This document shows, one piece after another, positions 19,001 to 28,206 of a stretch of DNA of 60,989 nucleotides (position 1 is its first letter; each line of letters starts with the position of its first letter). A program made the translations under genes and the position numbers. Below the pieces are notes generated by a model. It was given only the letters and a program-made list of their open reading frames with translations, was not told the DNA's origin and did no database searches. Source of the DNA: an uncultured Fibrobacter sp. (GTDB taxonomy: Bacteria > Fibrobacterota > Fibrobacteria > Fibrobacterales > Fibrobacteraceae); contig CAMJHM010000007.1 of the NCBI GenBank assembly GCA_946405515.1, positions 1 through 60,989 on the forward strand. Reading direction: 5' to 3'.

Positions 19001-19591
19001 GTGCGCAGAACATTAAAATCCGCCATGCTGCTCACAGCCGGCCTTACGGCCATGGCCGTGGCGCACCCGCATGTGTTCGTCGACGCAACCATCGTTGCCG
19101 TATTCGACGGCAATGGGCTCGTCGGCATAAACAACCACTGGGTGTACGACGAGATGTACAGCGCAGCGACGTTCGCCTCCGCCGACTCCGACGGTAACGG
19201 CCAGCTTTCGGCAAAAGAAACGGAACAGCTCAAGAACGGCATACTGGGCCCCATCGCCTCGAGCAACTACTACAACTATGTCCTGGTGGGGACAGAATTT
19301 CTCCCGGCCAAAGGCGTAAAGAATTTCAAGGCAGCGATGAAAAACGGCAAGCTCGCCCTAGATTTCACAGTATCCTTTTCGATACCTGTAAAACAGGATT
19401 ACACCATGGCTACCGTCGCCGTCAACGACCCCACAAACTACATCCAGATGACAACGGACATGGAAGAAGCAGACGTCGAGGCGCCTGACGAACTGGACGT
19501 TGACTTTTTCGCCGACAATCTCAAAGGGCTTACACTATTCCGCGCCTTCCGGAGTGAAATCCAAGGCCTTTACATGCGATTTAAGAAGTAG
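19001..19591 (+). CDS. DUF1007-like periplasmic protein with an EF-hand-like loop
   Basis: A 196-residue exported protein: GTG start with GAGGAA 5 nt upstream, MRRTLKSA basic start, hydrophobic core and cleavage before HPHVFVDA. The HPHxFV/WxD opening right after the signal peptide and the following strand pattern match DUF1007, a family often found near nickel/cobalt permeases. No such permease is visible here. DSDGNGQLSAKE (about 59-70) fits the 12-residue EF-hand calcium loop. The function of the family is unknown; metal binding is inferred from the N-terminal His pair and the loop. It ends with no promoter-proximal partner, followed by heptamer repeats and a shared terminator. Confidence 0.8.
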   Translation: MRRTLKSAMLLTAGLTAMAVAHPHVFVDATIVAVFDGNGLVGINNHWVYDEMYSAATFASADSDGNGQLSAKETEQLKNGILGPIASSNYYNYVLVGTEFLPAKGVKNFKAAMKNGKLALDFTVSFSIPVKQDYTMATVAVNDPTNYIQMTTDMEEADVEAPDELDVDFFADNLKGLTLFRAFRSEIQGLYMRFKK

Positions 19592-19593
19592 GC

Positions 19594-19628
19594 GCGAGGT
19601 TCGAGGTTCGAGGCTCGAGGGACGAGGC
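19594..19628 (+). repeat. Heptamer tandem repeat (five units, NCGAGGN)
   Basis: Five consecutive 7-bp units (GCGAGGT, TCGAGGT, TCGAGGC, TCGAGGG, ACGAGGC) begin 2 bp after the stop of the DUF1007-like gene. They belong to the same 7-bp-period family as the repeats at 51973, 56292 and 59547. Confidence 0.85.
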
Positions 19629-19637
19629 TAGGGATAT

Positions 19638-19675
19638 AAAAAAGGAGTCCTGGCCGGAGCACAGGACAACCTTTT
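19638..19675. terminator. Bidirectional terminator between convergent genes
   Basis: Stem 19647-19652 with 19662-19667, extended by AAAAGG against CCTTTT, gives a U-run in both directions. It serves the DUF1007-like gene (plus) and the surface-protein operon (minus). Confidence 0.75.
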
Positions 19676-19700
19676 ATTCAACTATCAAGCAGCAGGCTGA

Positions 19701-22700
19701 TTATTTTTTGCGCTTCTTGCTGCGGCGTACGCCCCACTTGTCCTTGACTTCTTCTTCGATCTTCTTCTTCTCGTAGCGGACGACCATCTTAAACTGGACC
19801 ATGTAAACACCCGTACCGACGAAGCGGCCGTTGTGGTCCTTGAAGTTCCAGTTCACGAACACCTTCTTGTCCGTATCCAAGCAGTTGCCGCCGAACTTCC
19901 AGCTATTGCACTGCACGGTGATAGAGGTATCGTTCACGTACTGGCCAAGGTGATCGTAGTAGTTCACCACGAAGGTGATGAAGATGTTCTCGGGCTTCAG
20001 GGAATCGAGCACAGACGGGTCAACCGTACCGTCGGCCGATATCTGCGCACGGTCGACAAGTTGTGGCACGAACCGCTCACCCAACTGCACCAACTGGCCC
20101 AGAGCGCCTTCTTTCTCGAGGTCTTCCTTAGTCGTGGTGCTCGGCACATAGCGCAGGTTCACGGAACTCAGCGTGCGGTACATATCGTCGGCGTCATCGA
20201 AGTGGCCCATCTTGGTAGATTCCACCAAGTGGTTCAGCAAGCCCGCGATGACAACAGGCGACGGTTTCTCACCAGCAACGTTGCCGTAGTTATCCTTGAT
20301 ATCGTCCTTCGAGCCGCGAACCACCATGAGCGAGTCGCCCGGCAGAATCGTCGCAACGCTTCCATCGAGGACCAAGGTCGCAATACGGCCATCGCTAGAC
20401 CACAGGATGCTTGTCGGCAACAAGTCGATAACATCCTTGCCATGGATATAGCGGAAGTAGTCGCGCCCTTCCAAATCCTGATACTGCACCACTTCGGAGA
20501 AGGTGACCGCCAAGGAATCCACCTTCTTGCCGTAATTGAGCACAGCACCCACAATGACCGGCGGCATCTTGTCTACAATCGTTGCATTTTCTTCGTTGAC
20601 AAACGTCTCGCCCAAAACATCGTAATAGGTGTAAATGGTTGCAGGAGGCAGATCATCGCTGATGCTGGTCACGCCAGTCGTCAGCTGCGTACTGCTGCGC
20701 ACGTTCCAAACAATGCGAGTAGAGTCATCCGGATCAAGAGCCAGTTCGTCCGGGCTAGCCATCAACTGGATCAGGAGGCCACGGAAACTGTACCACGGGA
20801 AGGACATGTGCAACATCTCCAGATCCTCGCTGCTGACGTTCTTCGAGAAGTTGGTTACGATCTTGTCCAGAACGCCATCGCCATCGGTATCCCAATACTC
20901 CACGTTCTTCACAGAAGGCACGCGGTCAATCACCTTTACAGGGACCTCGCGGTCGTACTCATCAGAAGTGATGTACTGGAGATTCTGGAAGGTGACGTTC
21001 GGGTAAAGCGAGACGCTGTCCTTGTCGTCGCCGACAAGGCCCAGTTTCTTGCCCACCAGCACCACCATATTGCGGCTGGGCATATACACATTGGAAATAT
21101 CGTCCAGGTTAAATCCGTGACGGTCCAGTTCCTGCTTAATCATGATAAGCATGTCAGGATTGTTGATGTCTGCAGGGACAAGGTCAATATTGAATTTGAT
21201 GAACAAGGAATCCTTGCCCGACTTGTCACGAATAGCAAACGCAGAATTGATAACGTTGTCGCCCACCTCGATCAATTTGACCTTACGGGCATAACACGTT
21301 CCGTTTTCTGTTTCGTAAGTAATAATGGCATAGGCATCATCCTTGGGGAACTTATCCGGGAAGGTCAAGTCGGACACATCCATAGATAGCCTGTCGCGGG
21401 ATGCATTCAACTCTATAACGCTGTGTACCTTCTGGGTTTTACCCTTGAGGACAACCTCAATAGACTTCACAGTTATAGTCGAAGGAACGGTATCCTTGAG
21501 AAGGATTTCCTGGAAATCTAGGACCTTGTCACCATCCGTATCCTTGACGAAACCGATAATGGCATCCGGAATCGGATCGTAGAAGTTGATGTTATCGATG
21601 ATAGCCACTTTGCCATCGCCCACAACGTAGATGCTACCCTTTTCAACGATAGTATCGGCGGTCACCCAAATAACCACGGAGCCATCTGCATTGAATACAA
21701 TGGAATCAGGGCGGCTAGCATCATCCGGATTCACCAATTCCACATCGCCTCTAGGAATCACCGTGAGAGACTTTATGGAATCGCCGAAAATCTTCTTGAC
21801 CTTAGAGGAATCAAGAACAATGGCCACGACCTGGCCCACCTGAGCCGAATCAAGTCCGCTGCCGTAGCGGAGGTCCATCTTGGAAATCGGGTTGTTGTTC
21901 TTCTTGTAGATGTTCTCGCCCACCTTGATTGTGCCCGGAGTTCCTTCCGGAGAATCAACAGGAATCATGACACCCACTTCGGAAACGAGCGAATCGCCAT
22001 CTTCGTAGTTGTCGTTCGACGGATAGAAGTCGAGCGAGCCCTTTTCGTCCTCGTAGTCATCAAAGCCAACGTACACGCGGCTTGAACTGGAAGCATCCGG
22101 GAAGTCGTCACCGTTACCATCGTTACCGCTAGAGCCGGGATTATCCGGGAAGTCGTCACCGTTGCCATCCCTACCGCTGGAGCCACCGTTACCGCCATTG
22201 CCACCGCTGGAAGAACCCGTCTTACCCGAGCTGCTGGAGTTGCCACCACCGTTACCACCGGAGCTGGTGTTACCGTTACCGCCACTAGAAGAATTATTCT
22301 TGCCGGAACTGCTGGAGCCACCGTTACCGCCATTGCCACCGCTAGAAGAGCTCGTCACCTTGGAACTGCTGGTGTTGCCACCGCCGTTACCGCCGCCAGA
22401 AGAACTGCTCGTCTTGGAGCTGCTCGAGACCTTCTTGCTCGAACTGCTAGATTTCGGCTTGGAGCTAGAGCTGTATTCCTGCCTGCTAGAGCTGATGCCC
22501 ATGGAACTGCTGGAAAGATTGTCATGTCCCTGGTTTGCGCTAGAACGGATTTCTTCGACGACATCAAGCGGAGCAAGGTCATCGAGCCAGTTGTCAATCC
22601 ACTGGACATGGACCAAAATGTTATCCGTAATATACTTCTGCGAGTTGGAAGTGTAATCGACAAACACCATGTGGCCGGTATTGGAAGCCACAAAAAGATG

Positions 22701-23816
22701 TCCGTGACCGTCAACCGTTCCCTGGTCAAGACGCCAACCCACATGGTCATTCGTTCTGGGTTCAGTCAAGTTCTCATACGAATCATCAAAGAAGTAGTCA
22801 TGCAGGTCGATAGTTCCCACAATGGTAGCCGTCATCTTCCCGTTCTTTCTCTGGGGCTTGATTTGCACAATCCTTGCACCACCAAACACAAATATCGTGT
22901 TGGAATACGGGTCGTAAGTACCACCATGGGCACCTTCAAGAGAGTCAATCAATATCTTGACCTTCATCTTGGTAATTGCGCTGTCCCCGATGGGAGCATG
23001 GAGCGTATCGGACATCGTCTTGTTCTGCACATACACCTTGGTCGTATCCGTGATGTAGCCAAAATAAGCCTTTGCGGCAGCTTTCTTTTTCTCATCAGCT
23101 TCACAAGTAGTGAAATTGTAACCTACAGGGGAATTGCTGTCGTCTTCGTACTTTTCACAACCACCGCCAAAGTAATTGGAATACGTAAAGAAGGCGTTCC
23201 CTTCCTTATCCCAAATCAAGGTTGCAAGAGAATCATGGAACACGCGGTCGCCCGACGTTTTCGTCAACCTCACACGATACCCCTGGTTGTCGAAACTGTT
23301 CGGTTTGTCCTTGGTAATCTGTATTCTGTGCAACTTACCCGGAATACCGGCTGCCCACACATACTTCTGGCTCGGGTCGACCATCAAGTGCCAAACACCG
23401 GACGAGGTCGTAGAAGAGGCAACGATGCACTTTTTACTACCCGCCCCCGCCGTCTTACTCACTTTGTAAACGGTGGACCCCTGAGCTGCGACAATCAGGC
23501 TACCATCCGGGTGATGCACGATACCATCGGCACCGCTCATGCCATCACCTTCCGTACAAAGGATCCTCTTGTTTTTCAATTGCAAGTAACCATTACCGTC
23601 ATAGTAATAGTCCAGGCTCTTGACGCGGTCATTCTGCGCGTATTTCGTATAATACAGCGTTTCTGTCGTCGCCGCATGCGGGACGATATCGCCAACCTGC
23701 TGAATCCAAATACCCGTAGCGGGATTGGAAGGTTCGCCGTATCCGGAAGCACCAAGAGCGAAAGATGCGCATCCTAGCACGCCAACGGAAATTAACCATT
23801 TTGCCATCTTCATCAT
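19701..23816 (-). CDS. Secreted surface protein: beta-propeller-like head, Ser/Gly linker, Ig-like and calcium-loop repeats, FlgD-like tail (1371 aa)
   Basis: I start at the ATG doublet (23816) because GGAGGA lies 7 nt upstream. The signal peptide ends near ALGA. Residues about 25-420 have repeated strand-turn units (GIVHHPDGSLIVAAQG, GVWHLMVDPSQKYVWAAG) like an SMP-30/NHL beta-propeller. Residues about 430-580 are a Ser-run and Gly/Asn-rich linker typical of Fibrobacter extracellular proteins. The C-terminal half holds Ig-like/Big_5-type segments and loops such as DTDGDGVLDKI (about 975) and DTDGDKVLDF (about 760) that fit calcium binding. The last 70 residues (FGGNC, then WNFKDHNGRFVGTGVYMVQ) resemble a FlgD Ig-like domain of the kind used as a C-terminal secretion or anchoring tail, followed by a very basic end. 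It is the second gene of an operon with a paralogue. Function unknown. Confidence 0.88.
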   Translation of the reverse strand: MMKMAKWLISVGVLGCASFALGASGYGEPSNPATGIWIQQVGDIVPHAATTETLYYTKYAQNDRVKSLDYYYDGNGYLQLKNKRILCTEGDGMSGADGIVHHPDGSLIVAAQGSTVYKVSKTAGAGSKKCIVASSTTSSGVWHLMVDPSQKYVWAAGIPGKLHRIQITKDKPNSFDNQGYRVRLTKTSGDRVFHDSLATLIWDKEGNAFFTYSNYFGGGCEKYEDDSNSPVGYNFTTCEADEKKKAAAKAYFGYITDTTKVYVQNKTMSDTLHAPIGDSAITKMKVKILIDSLEGAHGGTYDPYSNTIFVFGGARIVQIKPQRKNGKMTATIVGTIDLHDYFFDDSYENLTEPRTNDHVGWRLDQGTVDGHGHLFVASNTGHMVFVDYTSNSQKYITDNILVHVQWIDNWLDDLAPLDVVEEIRSSANQGHDNLSSSSMGISSSRQEYSSSSKPKSSSSSKKVSSSSKTSSSSGGGNGGGNTSSSKVTSSSSGGNGGNGGSSSSGKNNSSSGGNGNTSSGGNGGGNSSSSGKTGSSSGGNGGNGGSSGRDGNGDDFPDNPGSSGNDGNGDDFPDASSSSRVYVGFDDYEDEKGSLDFYPSNDNYEDGDSLVSEVGVMIPVDSPEGTPGTIKVGENIYKKNNNPISKMDLRYGSGLDSAQVGQVVAIVLDSSKVKKIFGDSIKSLTVIPRGDVELVNPDDASRPDSIVFNADGSVVIWVTADTIVEKGSIYVVGDGKVAIIDNINFYDPIPDAIIGFVKDTDGDKVLDFQEILLKDTVPSTITVKSIEVVLKGKTQKVHSVIELNASRDRLSMDVSDLTFPDKFPKDDAYAIITYETENGTCYARKVKLIEVGDNVINSAFAIRDKSGKDSLFIKFNIDLVPADINNPDMLIMIKQELDRHGFNLDDISNVYMPSRNMVVLVGKKLGLVGDDKDSVSLYPNVTFQNLQYITSDEYDREVPVKVIDRVPSVKNVEYWDTDGDGVLDKIVTNFSKNVSSEDLEMLHMSFPWYSFRGLLIQLMASPDELALDPDDSTRIVWNVRSSTQLTTGVTSISDDLPPATIYTYYDVLGETFVNEENATIVDKMPPVIVGAVLNYGKKVDSLAVTFSEVVQYQDLEGRDYFRYIHGKDVIDLLPTSILWSSDGRIATLVLDGSVATILPGDSLMVVRGSKDDIKDNYGNVAGEKPSPVVIAGLLNHLVESTKMGHFDDADDMYRTLSSVNLRYVPSTTTKEDLEKEGALGQLVQLGERFVPQLVDRAQISADGTVDPSVLDSLKPENIFITFVVNYYDHLGQYVNDTSITVQCNSWKFGGNCLDTDKKVFVNWNFKDHNGRFVGTGVYMVQFKMVVRYEKKKIEEEVKDKWGVRRSKKRKK
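22080..22530 (-). repeat. Codon-level repeats encoding the Ser/Gly/Asn-rich linker
   Basis: Imperfect units of about 30-60 bp encode runs of Ser, GGNGG and SSGK, and near 22090-22190 a duplicated block encodes RDGNGDDFPD/NDGNGDDFPD. The repetition lies within one open frame and has no unique spacers, so it is a protein linker rather than a CRISPR array. Confidence 0.8.
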
Positions 23817-23835
23817 AGCTCTATCCTCCAAAAAA

Positions 23836-26610
23836 TCAATCACCGAGCGTCATGCCGTCCGAACCGGCACGGATGCCCCAGTTATAAATTCTTTCCACTT
23901 TAAACGATTCCTTGGCTCCAAAAACCTTCACCCTCAACTTGGCGACGTACACACCGACGCCAACCTTGCGTCCGTTACTTGAACGCATGTTCCAACGCAA
24001 GTACAACTTGCGAGCATTCTCGAAACAGTTTCCACCAAAGGACTTGTCACTGCAGCGAATGTCACCCGAAGCGTTCGCCACATAGCCGCCCAAGTTTGTA
24101 AACACGTCCAATTCCCAACGGAGGCCAATCTTTTCGAGGTCCAGTTGTTCGCCTCCGGCAGTATCAGATTTCATGATTGTCGAGAATCCAATATCCAGAA
24201 GGACTCCCAACGATTTCTTCATTTCGGAATCCATGCGGACATCTTCTTCGACAAAACGCTCCGTGAAAGCGGCCTTATCGGCCAAGAGCACCGCACGTTC
24301 CAAGGTTGCAAGAGCAGTCGTCTTCACAATGACACGCGGGTCGCCTTCGACCATCACGGTCGGAGCTTCTTCGCGAACGCAGTTGCCCTCGAGGTCGGTA
24401 AAGCTCTTATCATAATTGCTGAACTTGACAGAATCCGCCGGATTCATTCGGTCGGAAAGGTCTACGCCAGCTTCCAAGAACAGTTTCAATGTCTTGCCGT
24501 CATTGGACCAACTGTGCGTGCCCAGCCCATAATGGACCCACTTGCCATCAACGTAGAATGCAAGATCTTCTTTAGAAAGCTCAAAAGCGGTCGTATCCAC
24601 CGGTTCAGTAAAGGTCACGGTGAACACATCCGGCGTAGCCTTCTGGAAAGACTCAGGGCTCAAGAACGTTCCCGAGATAACCGGCGACATACGGTCGTGC
24701 ATGCCGAGCATCGTCGTCACGGTGGAATCCTTGTGACCCGCAATAGAAATCGTATTCGTCATCTTGGCATAGCCGTAAGCCTTGTTCAGCACGGCATTCG
24801 TCGAGTCGATGTCGGTAAGCATCTTCTTTATATCGTACTTGGAATCGTCCAAATCGAAACCGATGATGGTTCGATCTTCCGAAAGCGAAATCACGCCTTT
24901 CTTGAGCAGAGAATCCAAGTTCTTGAACTTGAGTTCATGGACTTCGCTCTTAGAATCCAGCCAGTACAGCGAAATGGACGTTGTCTTGAGATCGTCGTCC
25001 GTAAGTGGGCTCAAGAAACCGATGGAGGCGCTGTCCATAGTGCCATCGCCGTTGCGGTCGTAGAATCCGTTGTTCTCGTTGGTCGCGTAAATGCCACCGG
25101 CATTGCGCACCGGCACTTCACGGTTCTTCCCGGTCTTGTTGCCGTCGGCAGCCTGGATGCCGCCATCAATCGAGATGCGAATCATATCGCCCACTTTCAC
25201 GACGCCCTTATCCACCTTGAAACGCCACTCGTCACCATTTTTCTCAATGGCTTCTTCGGCAATTTCCTTGCCATTCAAGACAAAGCCCTTGCCCTTGTTC
25301 CACGAGGTGTCAATGTCCTTGTTGAACTTGATGATGAGAATATCGGAGTCATCCTCGCCATACAGAATGGATGCCGTCTGAATGACTGCACCGATATGGT
25401 CAATCAAGTCGGTACGCAGCGTATCGTCGATTCCCGTAAACTGGGACTGGACCGCCACCTTCAGAGCCCCCAAAGCATCGTTGCCCGAAGCCGACATATT
25501 GAGCGATTCAAAATCCATTTCTGTTTTCAGCTTTCCAGCCTTGCCCTGTTCGTCATTATAAGAATGCCATTTTCCGAAGTTGTCCTGATCGGGCCAGCTG
25601 TAAGCAAAATCTGTAAGCACCACGGAATCGCGGTCGCCACTGAACCAAGCCGAAATCTTATCCCCGATGCCATCGCCATCCGTATCAAACACGGCGGCAC
25701 TGTCGAGATGCGGGAGATTGCGGTCGTTGATTGTCAATTTACCCGGGAAAGCAGCATTCACGATAAACGTTGCCTTACCCTTGTCGTCAAAAGATTCAGG
25801 ATAACCGCTGAGTTTGAATGCCTCGCCGGGGTCGGTACGGCCCGTATCGATAGCCATCACGACAAAACCCACGATACCGTGATCTTCGGGAGTGAAATCA
25901 AGCTGGATTCCCAAGCCCTTGCGTTCGGGAAGTTTTTCACCGGCCAGCGTTTGGAACTGCAGGTTGTCCCCAGCGCCCTGCGTCGAGAAGTAGAAAGTCT
26001 TTTCGAGCGTTGAATCCGTAGCGCCAGAATCCGGGCCGACCGGAATGTAAACACGAGCATAAAGCGTAGCGGATTCGCCCACATCAATGTTCAAATCGGA
26101 GGCTTGAGTGACAACGCTATCGCATTCACGCGTCCAGCAATACTGGATAGCCGGAGCATAGAAGTTGTAGTAGGCGACAATTTCAGGATCTGCAGTCGGA
26201 CCAACCGAGGTCCCCACAGGGATGTTGAACACCGGGTACGAAGCCGTGATACCGAACCAGCGGAAACCGGAATCCAAGGAATTCACCTTCATCATGTTCA
26301 CGACGGCCGTATCGGGTTTCAAGACAATTTCAAGAGAATCGTTGTCGGCCTTCGGAGCATAGACGTAAAAATCGACATTGCGCCTAGAATTGGTCGGGAG
26401 CCCCTGGGCATCCTTCTTGACCTGCACGCCCTCGTCCATCGTGTACAGGTTGAACCTACGCGAGGATTCGATACGGGAATACTTGCAGTAGGAACTCGGT
26501 TTACCTTCGTAATCGATGCAGTCTATTTGGGGGACCGCAAAAGAGCACGTACCCGCCATAAGCAGGAACAATGCAGAATACTTAACGATACGCACGAAAT
26601 GCAATCTCAT
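23836..26610 (-). CDS. Secreted surface protein, paralogue of the downstream gene (924 aa)
   Basis: Signal peptide 1-26 (basic start, LFLLMAG core, FA cleavage). The N-terminal third is beta-rich with two close Cys pairs. Then come loops DTDGDGIGDKI (about 310) and DRNGDGTMDSA (about 520), each opening a segment with an FSxxV/FTEPV strand pattern like Big_5 Ig-like domains. The tail FGGNCFENARKLYLRWNM with GRKVGVGVYVAKLRV matches the tail of the neighbouring 1371-residue protein (FGGNCLDTDKKVFVNWNF, GRFVGTGVYMVQ), so the two share an export or anchoring domain. It lacks the Ser linker and propeller. The ATG has GGAG 7 nt upstream; the next gene begins 19 bp after its stop, so both are cotranscribed. 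Role unknown; a partner complex with the downstream protein is inferred. Confidence 0.87.
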   Translation of the reverse strand: MRLHFVRIVKYSALFLLMAGTCSFAVPQIDCIDYEGKPSSYCKYSRIESSRRFNLYTMDEGVQVKKDAQGLPTNSRRNVDFYVYAPKADNDSLEIVLKPDTAVVNMMKVNSLDSGFRWFGITASYPVFNIPVGTSVGPTADPEIVAYYNFYAPAIQYCWTRECDSVVTQASDLNIDVGESATLYARVYIPVGPDSGATDSTLEKTFYFSTQGAGDNLQFQTLAGEKLPERKGLGIQLDFTPEDHGIVGFVVMAIDTGRTDPGEAFKLSGYPESFDDKGKATFIVNAAFPGKLTINDRNLPHLDSAAVFDTDGDGIGDKISAWFSGDRDSVVLTDFAYSWPDQDNFGKWHSYNDEQGKAGKLKTEMDFESLNMSASGNDALGALKVAVQSQFTGIDDTLRTDLIDHIGAVIQTASILYGEDDSDILIIKFNKDIDTSWNKGKGFVLNGKEIAEEAIEKNGDEWRFKVDKGVVKVGDMIRISIDGGIQAADGNKTGKNREVPVRNAGGIYATNENNGFYDRNGDGTMDSASIGFLSPLTDDDLKTTSISLYWLDSKSEVHELKFKNLDSLLKKGVISLSEDRTIIGFDLDDSKYDIKKMLTDIDSTNAVLNKAYGYAKMTNTISIAGHKDSTVTTMLGMHDRMSPVISGTFLSPESFQKATPDVFTVTFTEPVDTTAFELSKEDLAFYVDGKWVHYGLGTHSWSNDGKTLKLFLEAGVDLSDRMNPADSVKFSNYDKSFTDLEGNCVREEAPTVMVEGDPRVIVKTTALATLERAVLLADKAAFTERFVEEDVRMDSEMKKSLGVLLDIGFSTIMKSDTAGGEQLDLEKIGLRWELDVFTNLGGYVANASGDIRCSDKSFGGNCFENARKLYLRWNMRSSNGRKVGVGVYVAKLRVKVFGAKESFKVERIYNWGIRAGSDGMTLGD

Positions 26611-26640
26611 TCAGGGCTCCAACAATGAAAAAACTACAAA

Positions 26641-26683
26641 TACCAATATATATCTTTTGGTAAGGATAAGTTTTGTTTACCAA
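26641..26683. promoter_or_regulatory. Three alternating TTGGTAA/TTACCAA half-sites upstream of the surface operon
   Basis: TACCAA (26641-26646), TTGGTAA (26657-26663) and TTACCAA (26677-26683) form two overlapping inverted repeats 31-74 bp upstream of the operon's start codon, around an AT-rich TATATAT stretch that could hold the -10. This looks like an operator; no regulator is known. The rest of the 174-bp gap is AT-rich and featureless. Confidence 0.4.
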
Positions 26684-26784
26684 CGAAGGTGAGGCGAATA
26701 TCACACCGATTTTTGAAGATTACCCCAAATGTGGGAAAAAGAGCCGAAAATCGCAAAAAAACGAAAATTTCAAGTTCAATCAGT

Positions 26785-27930
26785 TCAAATTGGAATATAT
26801 CCGTTTAGAACATCGGTCACAATGGAATCCATAACCACCCAGCCATTGCCCACCAGCCGGAGAGTGTTCCCCTCCTTTTCCAAGCAGCCGTTTTTGAGCC
26901 ATTTTGAATAAGAGGATTCCTTCAATTCGATGCCGTCGCTGCGCAAAATTTCCAAGTCCAAGCCGGAACTTTGCCTCAAAGAAAGCCAGACCCGCTCCGT
27001 CCAGATGTCGTCTGGAGTCAAGGAATCTATGCAAAGTAAGTCCTTCGGCATTCCATTTAGAACAAACTTTCTCCATCCCGGATAAATTTCTGGTGCATGG
27101 TAACGCAGTCCTTTAAAATAGGAGTGTGCGCCCGGCCCAAATCCAATGTATTCCCCGCGATCCCAATAGTTTTTGTTGTGGACACTCCATTTACCCGCAC
27201 GGCAAAAGTTGGAAACCTCGTACCGATCGAACCCCCGCTCTTTGAGCAGGTCCACGCCCTTGAGATACATTTCTCCGTACAAATTCTCATCTACATACAG
27301 TTCGTTCCGCGCAATCCGGTGACCAAGACGCGTACGGTCTGCAACAGTGAGTCCGTAAAAACTCACGTGTTCTAGCGGGAAACTGGCCAGATAATCCAAG
27401 TCTTCCAGGAATTCTGCAACGGATTGCCCCGGCAAGTTGAACATGAGGTCGCCATTGACCTCTACCTCCGGTTGCATACAAAGCAGTTCAAGCGCCCGAA
27501 TTCCTTCTTCTACGGAATGATGCCGACCGATGCGTTCCAAGATATCACCATGGAACGACTGGAGCCCAAGGCTGATGCGCCCTACGCCGCACTCGCGAGC
27601 AAGCGTTATGGTAGATTCGTTGCACGATTCAGGATTGAACTCCATCGAGACTTCGCGGAGGCTATGCACATCAACACCGAGAGAACTTAGCGCATTGAAC
27701 AACCGCACAAGACACTCCCCCGGCAACAGTGACGGTGTTCCACCCCCCAGGTAAAGTGTTGCCGCAGACTCCAGCACGCCTGGATTATTCTGCGCAAAGC
27801 CTTGTATCTCGCGAATAATTAAATCCGTATATTCAAAAAAAAGCCTGGAATGAGGCACGGGCATCACACAGAAATCGCAATAGTCGCAAATCTTCCTGCA
27901 AAAAGGCACATGTATATATATTCCAAGCAT
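26785..27930 (-). CDS. hemW: HemW-like radical SAM heme chaperone (coproporphyrinogen III oxidase-like)
   Basis: Belongs to the HemN/HemW radical SAM family. The [4Fe-4S] motif CX3CX2C is at Cys11, Cys15, Cys18 (CRKICDYC) followed by DFC, GGGTPS near residue 65, and the C-terminal HemW-type run SVHNKNYW and EYIGFGPGAHS. At 381 residues and without the HemN N-terminal extension it fits HemW, which binds and delivers heme, better than the oxidase. It is transcribed away from the membrane cyclase across a 93-bp gap. It has only a weak Shine-Dalgarno (GGTGG). Confidence 0.93.
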   Translation of the reverse strand: MLGIYIHVPFCRKICDYCDFCVMPVPHSRLFFEYTDLIIREIQGFAQNNPGVLESAATLYLGGGTPSLLPGECLVRLFNALSSLGVDVHSLREVSMEFNPESCNESTITLARECGVGRISLGLQSFHGDILERIGRHHSVEEGIRALELLCMQPEVEVNGDLMFNLPGQSVAEFLEDLDYLASFPLEHVSFYGLTVADRTRLGHRIARNELYVDENLYGEMYLKGVDLLKERGFDRYEVSNFCRAGKWSVHNKNYWDRGEYIGFGPGAHSYFKGLRYHAPEIYPGWRKFVLNGMPKDLLCIDSLTPDDIWTERVWLSLRQSSGLDLEILRSDGIELKESSYSKWLKNGCLEKEGNTLRLVGNGWVVMDSIVTDVLNGYIPI

Positions 27931-27986
27931 AACAAGCCACCGTCTTTGGCTTTTCCAGCCCTTTTGGGGACAATCCCGAAAAAATC

Positions 27987-28016
27987 TTTTCGTTTACACG
28001 AAAATTTAGTTATATA
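27987..28016 (+). promoter_or_regulatory. Palindrome and possible -10 ahead of the cyclase locus
   Basis: TTTTCG and CGAAAA, separated by 6 bp (27987-28004), form a perfect inverted repeat directly upstream of TATATA (28011-28016). If that hexamer is a -10, transcription would start at about the ATG at 28024, giving a nearly leaderless message. No good -35 is visible. Confidence 0.3.
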
Positions 28017-28023
28017 GGGGCAT

Positions 28024-28203
28024 ATGGTCGGTAACTTTTTTGCAAAAACTCCGAGAAAGTTTCGGAAATGGCTCAGGTTCTATCTTTTCCTGTCCTTAGC
28101 TGGTGCGTTCTTGCTGCTGTTTTCCTCGCTTTTTTTCAAAGAGTCGTCAGCCGATATTCTCCTCATCTTCATCATCTGGTGCCTGCCACTGTTTATCCAT
28201 TAG
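28024..28203 (+). CDS. Small membrane protein (59 aa), in frame with the cyclase gene and separated from it by a TAG
   Basis: The frame MVGNFFAKTPRKF begins with a basic segment followed by two hydrophobic helices (about 20-39 and 44-58), then stops at TAG (28201-28203). The next codon but one is the ATG of the cyclase, in the same frame. AGGGG lies only 3 nt before its ATG. Either it is a separate two-helix peptide translated before the cyclase, or it is the first two helices of a 6-helix cyclase interrupted by a nonsense codon or read-through site. Confidence 0.55.
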   Translation: MVGNFFAKTPRKFRKWLRFYLFLSLAGAFLLLFSSLFFKESSADILLIFIIWCLPLFIH

Positions 28204-28206
28204 CCT

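Noticed and set aside
22080..22530. Regular repeats that could suggest a CRISPR array
   Set aside because: The units are imperfect, have no unique spacers and keep one open frame coding for Ser/Gly linkers. No cas genes are present.
24145..26013. A 622-codon plus-strand frame opposite the 924-residue surface protein
   Set aside because: Shadow frame: rich in His/Arg/Ile from reverse-complemented codons, no domain, no Shine-Dalgarno.
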